Positions 17,026 to 26,064 of a stretch of 64,000 nt of DNA are shown here, one piece after another (within the stretch, counting starts at the first letter, position 1; each line of letters starts with the position of its first letter). The notes beneath the pieces are model-generated. The model ran no database searches, was not told the DNA's origin, and saw only the letters and a program-made list of their open reading frames with translations. The position numbers and the translations under genes are program-made. This stretch comes from CAZTGZ01 sp964613385 (GTDB lineage: Bacteria > Bacteroidota > Bacteroidia > NS11-12g > UBA9320). The DNA lies in contig CAZTGZ010000007.1 of assembly GCA_964613385.1 (NCBI GenBank), forward strand, positions 33,125 through 97,124, written 5' to 3'.

Positions 17026-18709
17026 TAGCGCCGATCAGCCTTTCTTTTAAGTCCAACTTATGTTTGCGCGCAGTATCCAGAGCAATATCGTAACCTGCAT
17101 CTGCATGCCGGATTACCCCCATAGCCGGATCGTTGTGCAGCACTCTTTTCAATCTTTGTTCAGCCTCGGGTGTTCCATCTGCCACGATTACCATACCGGC
17201 ATGTATGCTGTAACCAATGCCAACTCCACCTCCGTGATGCAGCGATACCCAACTGGCTCCTCCGGCGGTATTGATCAGGGCATTGAGGATAGGCCAGTCT
17301 GCGATAGCATCTGATCCATCTTTCATCGCTTCAGTTTCCCGATTTGGCGATGCGACGGAACCTGTATCCAAATGGTCACGTCCAATGACGATGGGAGCTT
17401 TTACCTTGCCATCACGTACCAACTGATTAAACAGCAGTCCGGCTTTTTCTCTTTCTCCTTGTCCCAGCCAGCATATACGGGCAGGCAATCCCTGAAATGA
17501 GATTCGCTCTTTGGCCATAGTCAACCAGCGTTTTAATCCTTCATCTTCAGGAAATAATCCCAGGAGGGCCTCATCGGTGGTGTAAATATCCTCCGGATCT
17601 CCGCTCAGCGCTACCCATCTGAAAGGTCCACGACCCAAACAAAACTGAGGTCGAATAAATGCAGGAACGAATCCCGGATAATCAAATGCGTTTTTAACCC
17701 CATGTTCCAGCGCGCGACCTCTCAGGTTATTGCCATAGTCAAAGGTTATGGAGCCTTTAGATTGAAATTCAATCATCAGCTTCACATGTTTGGCCATGGT
17801 TTCGTAACTTCTTTTCACATATTCTTCGGGGTCTGTAGCCCGCATGCGGTCAGCGGCTTCAACATCCAATCCTTCAGGAAAATAACCAACCAAAGGATCA
17901 TGTGCAGAAGTCTGATCAGTAAGCAAATTAGGCACTATACCTCTTTCTTTCAGTCTCTCGAGCAAATCCACGGCATTCCCTGGCCAACCGATAGACAGAG
18001 CTATACCTGCCTCACAGGCTTTTAATGACTTGTCGATGGCTTCATCCAGATTTCTGACCATTAGGTCGAGGTATCGGGTTTCCAGTCTTTTTCTGATTCT
18101 CCATTCTTCCATCTCTGCGGCCAGACATACGCCTTCGTTCATGGTAACCGCCAAAGGCTGAGCTCCGCCCATTCCGCCCAAACCAGCGGTAACGCTTAGT
18201 GTCCCCTTTAAAGTACCGCCAAATTTCTGACGTGCTGCTTCGGCAAACGTTTCATAAGTACCTTGTACGATGCCCTGTGAACCAATATAAATCCAGGATC
18301 CGGCGGTCATTTGACCGTACATGATCAATCCTTTGGCCTCAAGTTCCCTAAAGTAATCCAAATTGGCCCAATGTGGCACCAAATGCGAGTTTGCTATAAG
18401 AACCCGGGGTGCATCCTTGTGGCTCGGCAATATCCCCACAGGTTTCCCTGATTGTACCAATAGAGTTTCATCCTCGTTTAATTCTTTTAAAGCCTTGATA
18501 ATCAAATGGTAACTTTCCCAGTTACGGGCAGCTTTACCGGTACCTCCATAAACAACCAGATTTTCCGGCTTCTCTGCCACCTCCGGATCTAAATTGTTCA
18601 TGAGCATTCTCATCGCGGCTTCCTGTACCCAACCTTTGCAACTCAGAGCATTTCCCCTTGGAGCGCGTACGATTTCCGGATTCGAATGATGAAATATGTC
18701 ACTTGTCAT
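17018..18709 (-). CDS. hutU: Urocanate hydratase
   Basis: Converts urocanate to imidazolonepropionate in histidine degradation, using tightly bound NAD. I chose the ATG at 18709 (MTSDIFHHSNPEIVRAPRG) because family members have about a dozen residues before RAPRG; an in-frame ATG at 18751 would add 14. Motifs include GGTGKAARNWESYH near residue 55, GGMGGAQPLAV and WVSLHHGGGVGIGYS. Of the remaining pathway enzymes, hutH is about 4 kb away in the same orientation; hutI and hutG are not in the window. A TAATTTTG box (complement of 18715-18722) sits very close to the start, so the promoter is uncertain. Confidence 0.95.
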   Translation of the reverse strand: MTSDIFHHSNPEIVRAPRGNALSCKGWVQEAAMRMLMNNLDPEVAEKPENLVVYGGTGKAARNWESYHLIIKALKELNEDETLLVQSGKPVGILPSHKDAPRVLIANSHLVPHWANLDYFRELEAKGLIMYGQMTAGSWIYIGSQGIVQGTYETFAEAARQKFGGTLKGTLSVTAGLGGMGGAQPLAVTMNEGVCLAAEMEEWRIRKRLETRYLDLMVRNLDEAIDKSLKACEAGIALSIGWPGNAVDLLERLKERGIVPNLLTDQTSAHDPLVGYFPEGLDVEAADRMRATDPEEYVKRSYETMAKHVKLMIEFQSKGSITFDYGNNLRGRALEHGVKNAFDYPGFVPAFIRPQFCLGRGPFRWVALSGDPEDIYTTDEALLGLFPEDEGLKRWLTMAKERISFQGLPARICWLGQGEREKAGLLFNQLVRDGKVKAPIVIGRDHLDTGSVASPNRETEAMKDGSDAIADWPILNALINTAGGASWVSLHHGGGVGIGYSIHAGMVIVADGTPEAEQRLKRVLHNDPAMGVIRHADAGYDIALDTARKHKLDLKERLIGAND

Positions 18710-18763
18710 ATCCGCAAAATTAATATTTGCCCGTGCAGGATGCGCTATCATTTTAGATTTTAG

Positions 18764-18771
18764 TATCTTTG
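18764..18771 (+). promoter_or_regulatory. -7 promoter element for the metal-uptake-like locus
   Basis: TATCTTTG matches the Bacteroidota -7 consensus TAnnTTTG exactly. No clear TTG is found about 19 bases upstream, so the promoter is incomplete or regulated by an activator. It lies in the 67-base gap between the hutU start and the small His-rich gene. Confidence 0.45.
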
Positions 18772-18776
18772 TAAAG

Positions 18777-19082
18777 TTGAGAAAATTTACAGCAAGAGTT
18801 GTTTTGTTTTCATTGTTATGGGCTTTGTTGCCCTGGCAGGTTCTCTGTGTTCATCACGATCACGGACAAAAAACAATTGCTTTAAGTATTGAGGAGAGTC
18901 ATGATGATTATCAGATTCATGGTTTGAATCTTTGGTTTTCAACCTTTTCAAATCTAAATCCCGGCATTAACCAACAGGTTTCGGTTCAGGGAATTTTGGT
19001 GTCAACATTCTTCCATGCAACCCACTCATTTATTCCGGTTGAAATGCCGGATGGCAGGGCACCACCCTCGTCCTTATCTTGA
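18777..19082 (+). CDS. Small secreted His-rich protein upstream of TonB receptor
   Basis: The open frame extends back to 18696, into hutU, but the likely start is the TTG at 18777, just after a TATCTTTG box, giving 101 residues beginning MRKFTARVVLFSLLWALLPW. This is a signal peptide; the Cys in QVLC does not form a standard lipobox. The mature protein begins near HHDHG and has further scattered His residues (YQIHG, FHATHSF). I do not recognise the family. It ends 33 bases before the TonB receptor, so a role with that receptor, perhaps metal binding in the periplasm, is inference. Confidence 0.5.
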   Translation: MRKFTARVVLFSLLWALLPWQVLCVHHDHGQKTIALSIEESHDDYQIHGLNLWFSTFSNLNPGINQQVSVQGILVSTFFHATHSFIPVEMPDGRAPPSSLS

Positions 19083-19115
19083 GTATTCTAAACGGGTTGT
19101 AACTTAAATTATTTA

Positions 19116-21374
19116 ATGAAAAAGTTTGTTTGGCTAGTCTTGGGCTGGCTGTTTCCATTTGTTGGTGTTTCTCAAAATATAACCATTTCGGGTGCCATTA
19201 TTGACAGTGCATCCGGTTATCCATTAGAGCAGGCATCTATTATGATTTATCCTGACAAGTTGTTTGCGCTTAGTCAGGGGAATGGTACGTGGTCTATTCC
19301 CAACATCAAGCCGGGACCGAAGGAATTAAAAGTTACACATATAGGGTGTTTGTCTGTTTATGTCAGATTTTATGCGACTTCCGATACCAATTTAATCATT
19401 AGACTTAAACACCATGTTCACGTATTTGAGCCACATATTGTGCGCGGCAACCGACATGAAAACGAACAACATACCGATCATGAAAAGACCTTACAAGGCA
19501 TTTCATTGTATTCCGTTCAACATTTGAGTTTAGCAGAGCAACTCACCAGTATAAATGGGGTTTATGCTTTAAAATCAGGACAAGGGATTTCTAAACCCGT
19601 GATCCGGGGTTTGCAAGGGAATCGAGTGGTGACCATTGATCACGGACAGCGCCTTGAAAGTCAACAGTGGGGCAGCGAACATGCGCCTGAAATAGATGGC
19701 AGGTCAGCAAATTCTATCACGGTTCTGAAAGGGGCATCCACCCTGAGATACGGGAGCGATGCCTTAGGTGGAATTGTAATTCTGGACCCGGGCCGAATTT
19801 CAGATTCATTTCATTTGAATCTGATGAGCAGCGGTCATAGCAATGGCTGGGGAGGTAAAATTCATGGAATCATTGAATTTCCGCTTTTGAAGAGAGGAAA
19901 GGTAAGAATTTACTCCGGTTTGCAGGGTTCCGGAGATCAACATACACCCGGATATTCACTTACAAACACGGCATTTAAAGCAGGCAGCGCCGGAATTATA
20001 CACCAATATAATCATAAGGATAGAGCAGTTCAAAGAAATGTGCGGTTTTATTTCAGCAAACCGGGAATTCTGAAGGCATCTCATATAGGAAATATCACAG
20101 ATTTGCAAAAAGCCATTCAAGGGAATGAACCTTTGATTCAGGAAGATTTCAGCTATGACATTTCTAACCCTTTTCAAAAAATTACCCATTTGTCTGCGGT
20201 AGAAAGACAGGAATACCGGAAAGGGCTGTGGAAATTGATCGGCCAGTATGGGTTTCAATGGAATAAACGATTGGAATTTGACAGTCGCCGGGGAGCATCG
20301 GCCGATATACCCCAATTGAACTTTAGTTTATTCACACATCAACTGGATGTAAACGTTCATTGGAATAAGGGAATCCACGGAATAGAAACCGGTGTTCAGG
20401 GTTATTGGCAGGGAAATATTCAAAAAGGATTCCTGCTCATCCCAAATTATAGGAAAAGGGGCCTGGGGGTTTATAATTTGTATCGACTTACGGCCGAAAA
20501 ACATTTGGTAGAATGCGGAATTCGTGGTGATTGGATTGATCAAACGGCGTATTTCTATGCTTCTTCCGATGTTATATTAAGGCATCGGAATTTTTCAGGA
20601 ATCGCAGCTAATCTGAGTTGGCGATATCAATTGGGTCACGACTGGTTATGGATGGTTCAGGCCTCCAGATTATGGAGAGCGCCTTCCGTGAATGAATTGT
20701 ACAGCAATGGACTTCACCATGGGGCTGCGGCTTTGGAGTATGGGGATCCGACGTTAGACAAGGAAATTGCTCATAGCCTTGCCATGATTCTGGTCTATAA
20801 TCACAACAAATTCAATTTTGAAATAGAACCGTTTATAAGAAGAATTGAGAACTTCATGAGTTTGCAACCATCACTACCCACGGCATTGACCATCCGGGGT
20901 GCATTTCCGGTTTTCAATTTCGAAGCGAGGAATGTTTTATTCAGAGGAATCGATGCTCAATGGGAGTGGGCCATGTTTGATCATGTATTTGTAAAGGGGC
21001 AATACAGTTTTATGTGGGTGCGCGATACAGCAGGATTATTTCTCAACGGAATGCCGGCCCCTTCGTTCGGTCATGAATTGAGGTATAAGTTAGAAAAATG
21101 GAAAGGATTTTACGGAATACAGGCCATGCTCGAATATCGCTATGTATTGAAGCAACCCTTCGCGGATGGTTCCAATGACTATGCCGGTCCACCTCCTTCA
21201 TATGGTGTCATGAGAAGCAGCCTCGCATTTCGCAACACAGCGGTCAAGGGATTATGGATGATAACGTTTGAAAATGTCCTTAATACCCGATATCGGGATT
21301 ATTTGAGCCGCCTGAGATATTATGTAGATGAACCTGCGTTTAATTTTATTTTTTCTTATATATATACTAATTAA
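19116..21374 (+). CDS. TonB-dependent outer-membrane receptor, probably metal-related
   Basis: A 752-residue receptor with signal peptide (MKKFVWLVLGWLFPFVGVSQ) and an N-terminal carboxypeptidase-regulatory-like domain (about 22-97). A His-rich linker follows with seven His between residues 99 and 122. The plug domain has GISKPVIRGLQGNRVVTIDH and GASTLRYGSDALGGI. The long beta-barrel has the WRAPSVNELYSNGLHHGAAA and TLDKEIAHSLA landmarks of CirA/ZnuD-like receptors. It imports a ligand using TonB energy. The His-rich linker and His-bearing neighbour suggest zinc, copper or a metal complex, but no ligand can be proved. The lipoprotein gene follows after 12 bases. Confidence 0.88.
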   Translation: MKKFVWLVLGWLFPFVGVSQNITISGAIIDSASGYPLEQASIMIYPDKLFALSQGNGTWSIPNIKPGPKELKVTHIGCLSVYVRFYATSDTNLIIRLKHHVHVFEPHIVRGNRHENEQHTDHEKTLQGISLYSVQHLSLAEQLTSINGVYALKSGQGISKPVIRGLQGNRVVTIDHGQRLESQQWGSEHAPEIDGRSANSITVLKGASTLRYGSDALGGIVILDPGRISDSFHLNLMSSGHSNGWGGKIHGIIEFPLLKRGKVRIYSGLQGSGDQHTPGYSLTNTAFKAGSAGIIHQYNHKDRAVQRNVRFYFSKPGILKASHIGNITDLQKAIQGNEPLIQEDFSYDISNPFQKITHLSAVERQEYRKGLWKLIGQYGFQWNKRLEFDSRRGASADIPQLNFSLFTHQLDVNVHWNKGIHGIETGVQGYWQGNIQKGFLLIPNYRKRGLGVYNLYRLTAEKHLVECGIRGDWIDQTAYFYASSDVILRHRNFSGIAANLSWRYQLGHDWLWMVQASRLWRAPSVNELYSNGLHHGAAALEYGDPTLDKEIAHSLAMILVYNHNKFNFEIEPFIRRIENFMSLQPSLPTALTIRGAFPVFNFEARNVLFRGIDAQWEWAMFDHVFVKGQYSFMWVRDTAGLFLNGMPAPSFGHELRYKLEKWKGFYGIQAMLEYRYVLKQPFADGSNDYAGPPPSYGVMRSSLAFRNTAVKGLWMITFENVLNTRYRDYLSRLRYYVDEPAFNFIFSYIYTN

Positions 21375-21386
21375 TCATTTATTTTT

Positions 21387-21935
21387 ATGAAAAAGTTACT
21401 TTTATTATTATTAATTTCACTGAGTGTCTATTTACATTCATGTAAGCCTGACGAACCGGAAAAGCCTACAAAAGAAGAAGAATTGATTACAACCATTGAG
21501 CTTAAATTTTACAATGCTGATTCCTCCCTGTATCAAACGTATTATTTCAGGGATTTAGATGGAGAAGGAGGAAATGGGCCTTCACAATGGGATACCATTT
21601 ATCTCATTCAAGGTCAAAGCTATTGGGTGGATTTAAGGTTTTTGAATGAATCCGGAGGGATAGCCAACGCCGAAGACATTACGGAAGAGATTCGTGAGGA
21701 GATGTCCGAGCATTTGGTATGTTTTAATCCCGTTCCCAGCGGATTGACCGTAACTTACGAAGATACGGATGGTAATTTTCCTATTGGTTTGAGGTCGAAA
21801 TGGACGGTTTCAGGTGTGTTGAATGGCGAGATACCTGTTGTTCTGAAACATCAGCCCGATGGACAAAAAAATGGATCATGTGAACCCGGAGACACGGATG
21901 TGGAAGTGAAATTTCAGGTTCGAAACGTCATGTAA
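21387..21935 (+). CDS. Lipoprotein of a family paired with TonB receptors
   Basis: A 182-residue protein with a lipoprotein signal peptide (MKKLLLLLLISLSVYLHSC, Cys at residue 19). The mature part has EEELITTIELKF, YYFRDLDGEGG, VDLRFLNESGG, ITEEIREEMSEH and CEPGDTDVEVKFQV. I recognise this pattern from Flavobacteria and relatives, where such proteins follow a TonB receptor gene and are sometimes labelled type 1 periplasmic binding fold proteins. The fold and ligand are not established to my knowledge. It probably sits in the outer membrane beside the receptor and captures or hands over its ligand (inference). Confidence 0.65.
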   Translation: MKKLLLLLLISLSVYLHSCKPDEPEKPTKEEELITTIELKFYNADSSLYQTYYFRDLDGEGGNGPSQWDTIYLIQGQSYWVDLRFLNESGGIANAEDITEEIREEMSEHLVCFNPVPSGLTVTYEDTDGNFPIGLRSKWTVSGVLNGEIPVVLKHQPDGQKNGSCEPGDTDVEVKFQVRNVM

Positions 21936-21967
21936 GAGATTGTTGTTTCAGCAATATTTTACTAGGT

Positions 21968-22603
21968 TTGTTCTCTATGAACAGAAGAAACATTCTTACA
22001 GACCCGGAATTGTGGATGATACTTTTGTTCAATTTTTTATTTATTTTTTTATATCTGTTTAAGCAACTGGAAACCGGTGAAATAGTTTGGATATATTTTA
22101 TTCAAAGCTGTTTCATCGGTTTGCAGAATTTTATCAGAATGTTCAGTCTGGCTTGGAGAGGAAGCGGCCCGGGCAGATATGGAGTTCCTTTCTTTTTTGC
22201 GCTACATTTTGGCCTTTTCCATTTGGTTTATTTGGTCTTTCTGACCATTATCACATCAACCAATGACCATTTTAATGTGGATACCCGTAATCTTTTAACG
22301 GCGTTCTTTTTACTTTTTATGAACATGATTTTTTCAACGGCAAGTGATATTAAATCAGATAAAGAACAAGGATTGGTGCCGGGCTCACTGATGTTTATGC
22401 CTTATCTGAGAATCATTCCGATGCATTTGTTCATCATTATGGGATTCAATGATAATTTGTCTAAATCTGTTCCCTGGTTTTTTCGGCAGGATGCATTTTT
22501 AATTTTTATCCTGCTCAAAACGGTTACGGATGTGATACTGCATATTTTAGTAAACAAAACTTGGAAGGAACGCAGGCCACGGATGTTTGGTGATATAGCC
22601 TGA
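21968..22603 (+). CDS. Multipass membrane protein, DUF6498-like
   Basis: A 211-residue integral membrane protein with about five to six hydrophobic helices: WMILLFNFLFIFLYLF, IYFIQSCFIGLQNFI, FFFALHFGLFHLVYLVFL, LLTAFFLLFMNMIFS, and a C-terminal FLIFILLKTVTDVILHILV. The LHFGLFHLVYLVFL and Q-N-FIRM segments resemble DUF6498. No catalytic motif is visible. It follows the lipoprotein gene by 32 bases and may be part of the same transcript as the TonB receptor. Its stop is five bases from the hutH stop. Function unknown. Confidence 0.6.
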   Translation: MFSMNRRNILTDPELWMILLFNFLFIFLYLFKQLETGEIVWIYFIQSCFIGLQNFIRMFSLAWRGSGPGRYGVPFFFALHFGLFHLVYLVFLTIITSTNDHFNVDTRNLLTAFFLLFMNMIFSTASDIKSDKEQGLVPGSLMFMPYLRIIPMHLFIIMGFNDNLSKSVPWFFRQDAFLIFILLKTVTDVILHILVNKTWKERRPRMFGDIA

Positions 22604-22607
22604 ATTA

Positions 22608-24083
22608 TCAGTTCAGAGTTTCATGCGTCACGAAGTATTCGGCGTCTATCATTCTCTCGTGCATAAAAGCATCGTCGGATGTTACCGGAACCTTCTTCCG
22701 GAAGCGCGACAACAATTCTTCCAGAATAGGGGAGGTTTTTGAAGGTTCCCGAAAAGAAAGTGCCTGGGATGCTATCATCAATTCAATGGCGAGTATTTTT
22801 CTCGTATTCCGGGTGATTTCCAGACATTTATTTACCGACGTAGCTCCCATACTGACATGATCTTCCTGACCGTTGCTACTCACAATGCTGTCAATACTTG
22901 CAGGTGTGCACAAAACTTTATTTCTGTTCACGATAGAGGCAGCGGTATATTGTGGAATCATATATCCGGAATGCAAACCTGGTTTTGGAGTCAGAAATGC
23001 CGGCAGATCTCTTTGACCACTGATCAATTGATAAATTCTACGTTCAGAAATATGCCCTAGCTCATGAATGGCCAGAGATAGAAAATCTGCATTTAATGCC
23101 AACGTCTGTCCATGGAAATTGCCTCCGGAAAGTATCAGGTCTTCATCCGGGAATATATTTGGATTGTCTGTGACACCATTTATTTCTGTGAGCAGCACCT
23201 CTTCAACATGCGATATTACATCTCTGCTTGATCCGTGAACCTGAGGCACACAACGGAATGAATATGGATCCTGCACATGTTTCTTGGGTCGGTCTATTAA
23301 CTCGCTTCCTTCTAATAATCTGCGAATGTTCTGTGCAACGGTTTGTTGTCCTTTATGGGGTCTGATTTGATGGATGGAAGGGTGAAAAGGCGAGATTTTA
23401 CCGTCGAATGCATCCAGACTCAGGGCTGCAAGTGCATCAGCCCAATCTGCAAGCCTCTGACACTCAAGGATGGTAAATGCCAATACCGACGCCATGTATT
23501 GGGTTCCATTGATTAAAGCAAGACCTTCTTTGGCTTGAAGCTCTAATGGAGATAAAGGAATTACCGTGGATGGCAATGTTTTACCGTGGTGATGGATTTC
23601 TCCGAGTCCGATTAATGGAAGGCTCAAATGAGCCAGTGGACTCAGGTCTCCTGAAGCGCCTAAAGACCCCAGTTCATAAACTACGGGCAAATACTCATGA
23701 TTATATAGATATATGAGCCTGTCGATCAGTTGTGGGCTTACGCCGCTATTACCTTTTGAAAGACCGTGCACCTTTAAGGCAAGCATTAATCTTATAACCG
23801 CAGGTTCTACCGGATTTCCCATTCCACAGGCATGTGAAACAAGAAGATTATACTGTAAATCACTTAAATCAGCCTTATCGATCACCGTATTGTAAAGTGA
23901 ACCGAATCCGGTATTTATTCCATAAACAGGTTCATGGTTAACGGATAGATGATTTTGTAGATACGCATAGCTCTTGCGCACAAGGTCTTGGTTGTCAGCA
24001 TGTAACGAAATCTCATTGCCTTTTTGAGCCAATACGAGCAAATCATGCAAATTGAGTTCTTTTCCTAATGAAATTTGAGTCAT
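22608..24083 (-). CDS. hutH: Histidine ammonia-lyase
   Basis: Deaminates histidine to urocanate, the first step of the pathway whose second enzyme, HutU, is about 4 kb away. The 491-residue protein has YGINTGFGSL near residue 60 and the Ala-Ser-Gly triplet of GSLGASGDLSPLAH near 142-144, which cyclises to the MIO cofactor. GGNFHGQTLAL and QEDHVSMGATSVNK, further landmarks, follow. Its ATG overlaps the stop of the exonuclease gene (4 bases), so it appears to be read as the last gene of the rpsP-rimM-trmD string. Confidence 0.95.
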   Translation of the reverse strand: MTQISLGKELNLHDLLVLAQKGNEISLHADNQDLVRKSYAYLQNHLSVNHEPVYGINTGFGSLYNTVIDKADLSDLQYNLLVSHACGMGNPVEPAVIRLMLALKVHGLSKGNSGVSPQLIDRLIYLYNHEYLPVVYELGSLGASGDLSPLAHLSLPLIGLGEIHHHGKTLPSTVIPLSPLELQAKEGLALINGTQYMASVLAFTILECQRLADWADALAALSLDAFDGKISPFHPSIHQIRPHKGQQTVAQNIRRLLEGSELIDRPKKHVQDPYSFRCVPQVHGSSRDVISHVEEVLLTEINGVTDNPNIFPDEDLILSGGNFHGQTLALNADFLSLAIHELGHISERRIYQLISGQRDLPAFLTPKPGLHSGYMIPQYTAASIVNRNKVLCTPASIDSIVSSNGQEDHVSMGATSVNKCLEITRNTRKILAIELMIASQALSFREPSKTSPILEELLSRFRKKVPVTSDDAFMHERMIDAEYFVTHETLN

Positions 24084-24850
24084 TTCGTGTTTAATAAACT
24101 GAGTCTTATTTCTGTGAGCACGCGTTTGGTGTTTTCCGGGAAATCACCTGCCATCATCCAATCGTAATAGGATGGTTCTTGTTTCAGAATATCCCGAATG
24201 CGTTTGCCTCTGTGTTTACCAAAATTGAAAATAGGTTGATCCTGATCATCCAGTTGAAATCTGCCGGCTAAATCTACCATGCGATCTTGCCCGGACATTT
24301 TATGTAAACCATCCATATTTGGTTCTAATTCAGGATATTTATCCAGTTGTTTTTGGATAATTTCCCAGGTAGCCAAGGCATCAGCTTTCGCACTGTGCGC
24401 ATTTTCCAGAGACTTGTCGCAATAGAATTTGTAAGCAGCAGCCAGATTTCGGGGTTCCATGGTATGGAATATTCTCTGGGCATCGAGGAATTTGCGATTT
24501 TGAATTTTGAAATCAACACCGGCTCGGTAGAATTCTTCAACCAGAAGCGGGAAGTCGAACCGATTGGCGTTGAATCCTCCAAAATCCGCATCTGAAATAA
24601 ATTCTTTTATCAACAATGCTTTCTCTTTAAAAGTTGGCGATTCCTTTACCATGTCATCTGTAATACCATGAATGGCCGTACTTTGCTGAGGTATGGGTAT
24701 GCCGGGATTTAGCATCAGATGAAGATGTGTTTCATTTCCATCGGGCATTATTTTGACCATAAACAAGTCAATGATGCGATCATGACTGACGTTAATTCCT
24801 GTGGTTTCCAGGTCAAAAACGATGAGGGGTTTATTCAGTTTCAGTTTCAT
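24080..24850 (-). CDS. DnaQ-like 3'-5' exonuclease
   Basis: A DEDD-family exonuclease. The start at 24850 (MKLKLNKPLIVFDLETTG) is preferred because the longer open frame only adds residues encoded inside trmD; the chosen start still overlaps trmD by 20 bases. Exo I is FDLETTG (Asp13, Glu15), Exo II is GGFNANRFDFPLL, and Exo III is NAHSAKADALATW (HxAxxD-type, DEDDh). The C-terminal 80 residues hold the FNFGKHRGKRIRDILKQEPS segment found in stand-alone Bacteroidota exonucleases. It may serve as a proofreading subunit or in DNA/RNA trimming; which is not clear. Confidence 0.88.
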   Translation of the reverse strand: MKLKLNKPLIVFDLETTGINVSHDRIIDLFMVKIMPDGNETHLHLMLNPGIPIPQQSTAIHGITDDMVKESPTFKEKALLIKEFISDADFGGFNANRFDFPLLVEEFYRAGVDFKIQNRKFLDAQRIFHTMEPRNLAAAYKFYCDKSLENAHSAKADALATWEIIQKQLDKYPELEPNMDGLHKMSGQDRMVDLAGRFQLDDQDQPIFNFGKHRGKRIRDILKQEPSYYDWMMAGDFPENTKRVLTEIRLSLLNTK

Positions 24851-25526
24851 AGGAATCCAATAAATCCGGTCGGCGTAGTTTGGTGCGTTCCCAAGCCTGA
24901 TCAAGACGCCATTTTTCAATGGCAGCAAAATTGCCGGAAAGTAATACTTCAGGCACTTTCAGGCCTTGGAAATCAGAAGGTCTCGTATAAACAGGAGGTG
25001 CGAGCAGTTCGTCCTGAAAACTATCGGAAAGTGCTGATTCTTCATCATTGATCACTCCGGGTATGAGTCTGCAAATGGCATCGCTCAATACCAATGCCGG
25101 CAATTCTCCACCGGTGAGCACATAATCACCAATGGAAATTTCCATGGAAATATATTTATCGCGAATGCGTTGGTCAATTCCTTTGTAATGTCCACATAGC
25201 ATCAGGATTTTTGAAGCAAGACTCAGTTGATTCACACGTTTTTGTCCGAGTTTTTCTCCATCCGGAGTCAGGAAAATAATATGATCATACTTGTTTTTAG
25301 ACGTTAAGTCTTCGATACAGCGGGCGATGGGCTCGGCCATCATCACCATTCCGGCGCCTCCACCGTAAGCATAATCATCCAGTTGCTTATTTCTACCGAC
25401 ACCATAGGGACGCAAATCAATGAGATTGATCGAAACCAGGTTCCTGTCTTTGGCTCTTTTGAGTATGCTATGCTCCAAAGGACTTCTGAGCAATTCAGGC
25501 AGAACGGTAATAATGTCGATTTGCAT
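24831..25526 (-). CDS. trmD: tRNA (guanine37-N1)-methyltransferase
   Basis: SPOUT methyltransferase that methylates G37 next to the anticodon and prevents frameshifting. The start at 25526 gives MQIDIITVLPELLRSPLEHS, which matches family N-termini; upstream in-frame ATGs (such as 25607) would add 27 residues or fewer with no similarity. Motifs include YAYGGGAGMVMM, LMLCGHYKGIDQRI and the trefoil-knot segment IGDYVLTGGELPALV. It sits in the conserved order rpsP-rimM-trmD. About 232 residues. Confidence 0.95.
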   Translation of the reverse strand: MQIDIITVLPELLRSPLEHSILKRAKDRNLVSINLIDLRPYGVGRNKQLDDYAYGGGAGMVMMAEPIARCIEDLTSKNKYDHIIFLTPDGEKLGQKRVNQLSLASKILMLCGHYKGIDQRIRDKYISMEISIGDYVLTGGELPALVLSDAICRLIPGVINDEESALSDSFQDELLAPPVYTRPSDFQGLKVPEVLLSGNFAAIEKWRLDQAWERTKLRRPDLLDSYETETE

Positions 25527-25539
25527 CAGCGCAAAGGTA

Positions 25540-26058
25540 TCAATTGTCCAGTACAGACAACAATCCATCCGGAAGATTGGTATGAACCACTTTCTTCTGA
25601 TCATCAATCTGCAAAATAATATCGGGATGAACAGGGATCAGGTGCACCTGATTCAAATATTGCATTTCGATGAGTGGCTGTTCCTGTCTGGGAATGAAAT
25701 CAGTAATTACTCCGAGGTTTCCAAGATTTCGATCCGCGATTTGAAAACCAATGATACCGGAAATATCATGAGGAATATCAGGTGCATCAATTTCATCTTT
25801 AGGTACCAATACGGTACAATTCAGATATTTACGCGCAGTCTGATCATCGTTGATGTCTTCGAATTTTACCGTCCAATCGTCTGACATGCCGGAAATATGT
25901 GCCACTTTAAAAGGCACAGGTTTCCCTTCAATTTTAAGCATCAGAAATTCGGGTTCTAATTCTTCCGCTTCCGGATAGATAGAAATTTTTACTTCCCCTT
26001 TAAATCCGTGGGTTTTACGAATGACACCAATGGGAGCAAGTTCGCTCAGCAGGAGCAT
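25540..26058 (-). CDS. rimM: Ribosome maturation factor RimM
   Basis: Assists assembly of the 30S subunit head, binding S19. The 172-residue protein has the N-terminal RimM barrel with APIGVIRKTHGFKGEVKISI near residue 8 and a C-terminal PRC-barrel with IIGFQIADRNLGNLGVITDF and LIEMQYLNQVHLIPVHPDII. It lies 6 bases downstream of rpsP and 13 bases upstream of the chosen trmD start, the conserved ribosomal-maturation gene order. Confidence 0.95.
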   Translation of the reverse strand: MLLLSELAPIGVIRKTHGFKGEVKISIYPEAEELEPEFLMLKIEGKPVPFKVAHISGMSDDWTVKFEDINDDQTARKYLNCTVLVPKDEIDAPDIPHDISGIIGFQIADRNLGNLGVITDFIPRQEQPLIEMQYLNQVHLIPVHPDIILQIDDQKKVVHTNLPDGLLSVLDN

Positions 26059-26064
26059 AACTGC

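Noticed and set aside
18696..18776. The upstream extension of the small His-rich gene from an ATG at 18696
   Set aside because: It would overlap the hutU start region, adds residues that spoil the signal peptide, and lies before the -7 promoter element.
25420..25884. A 154-codon plus-strand frame across trmD and rimM
   Set aside because: It spans two well-supported genes on the other strand and shows no family pattern or sensible start context.
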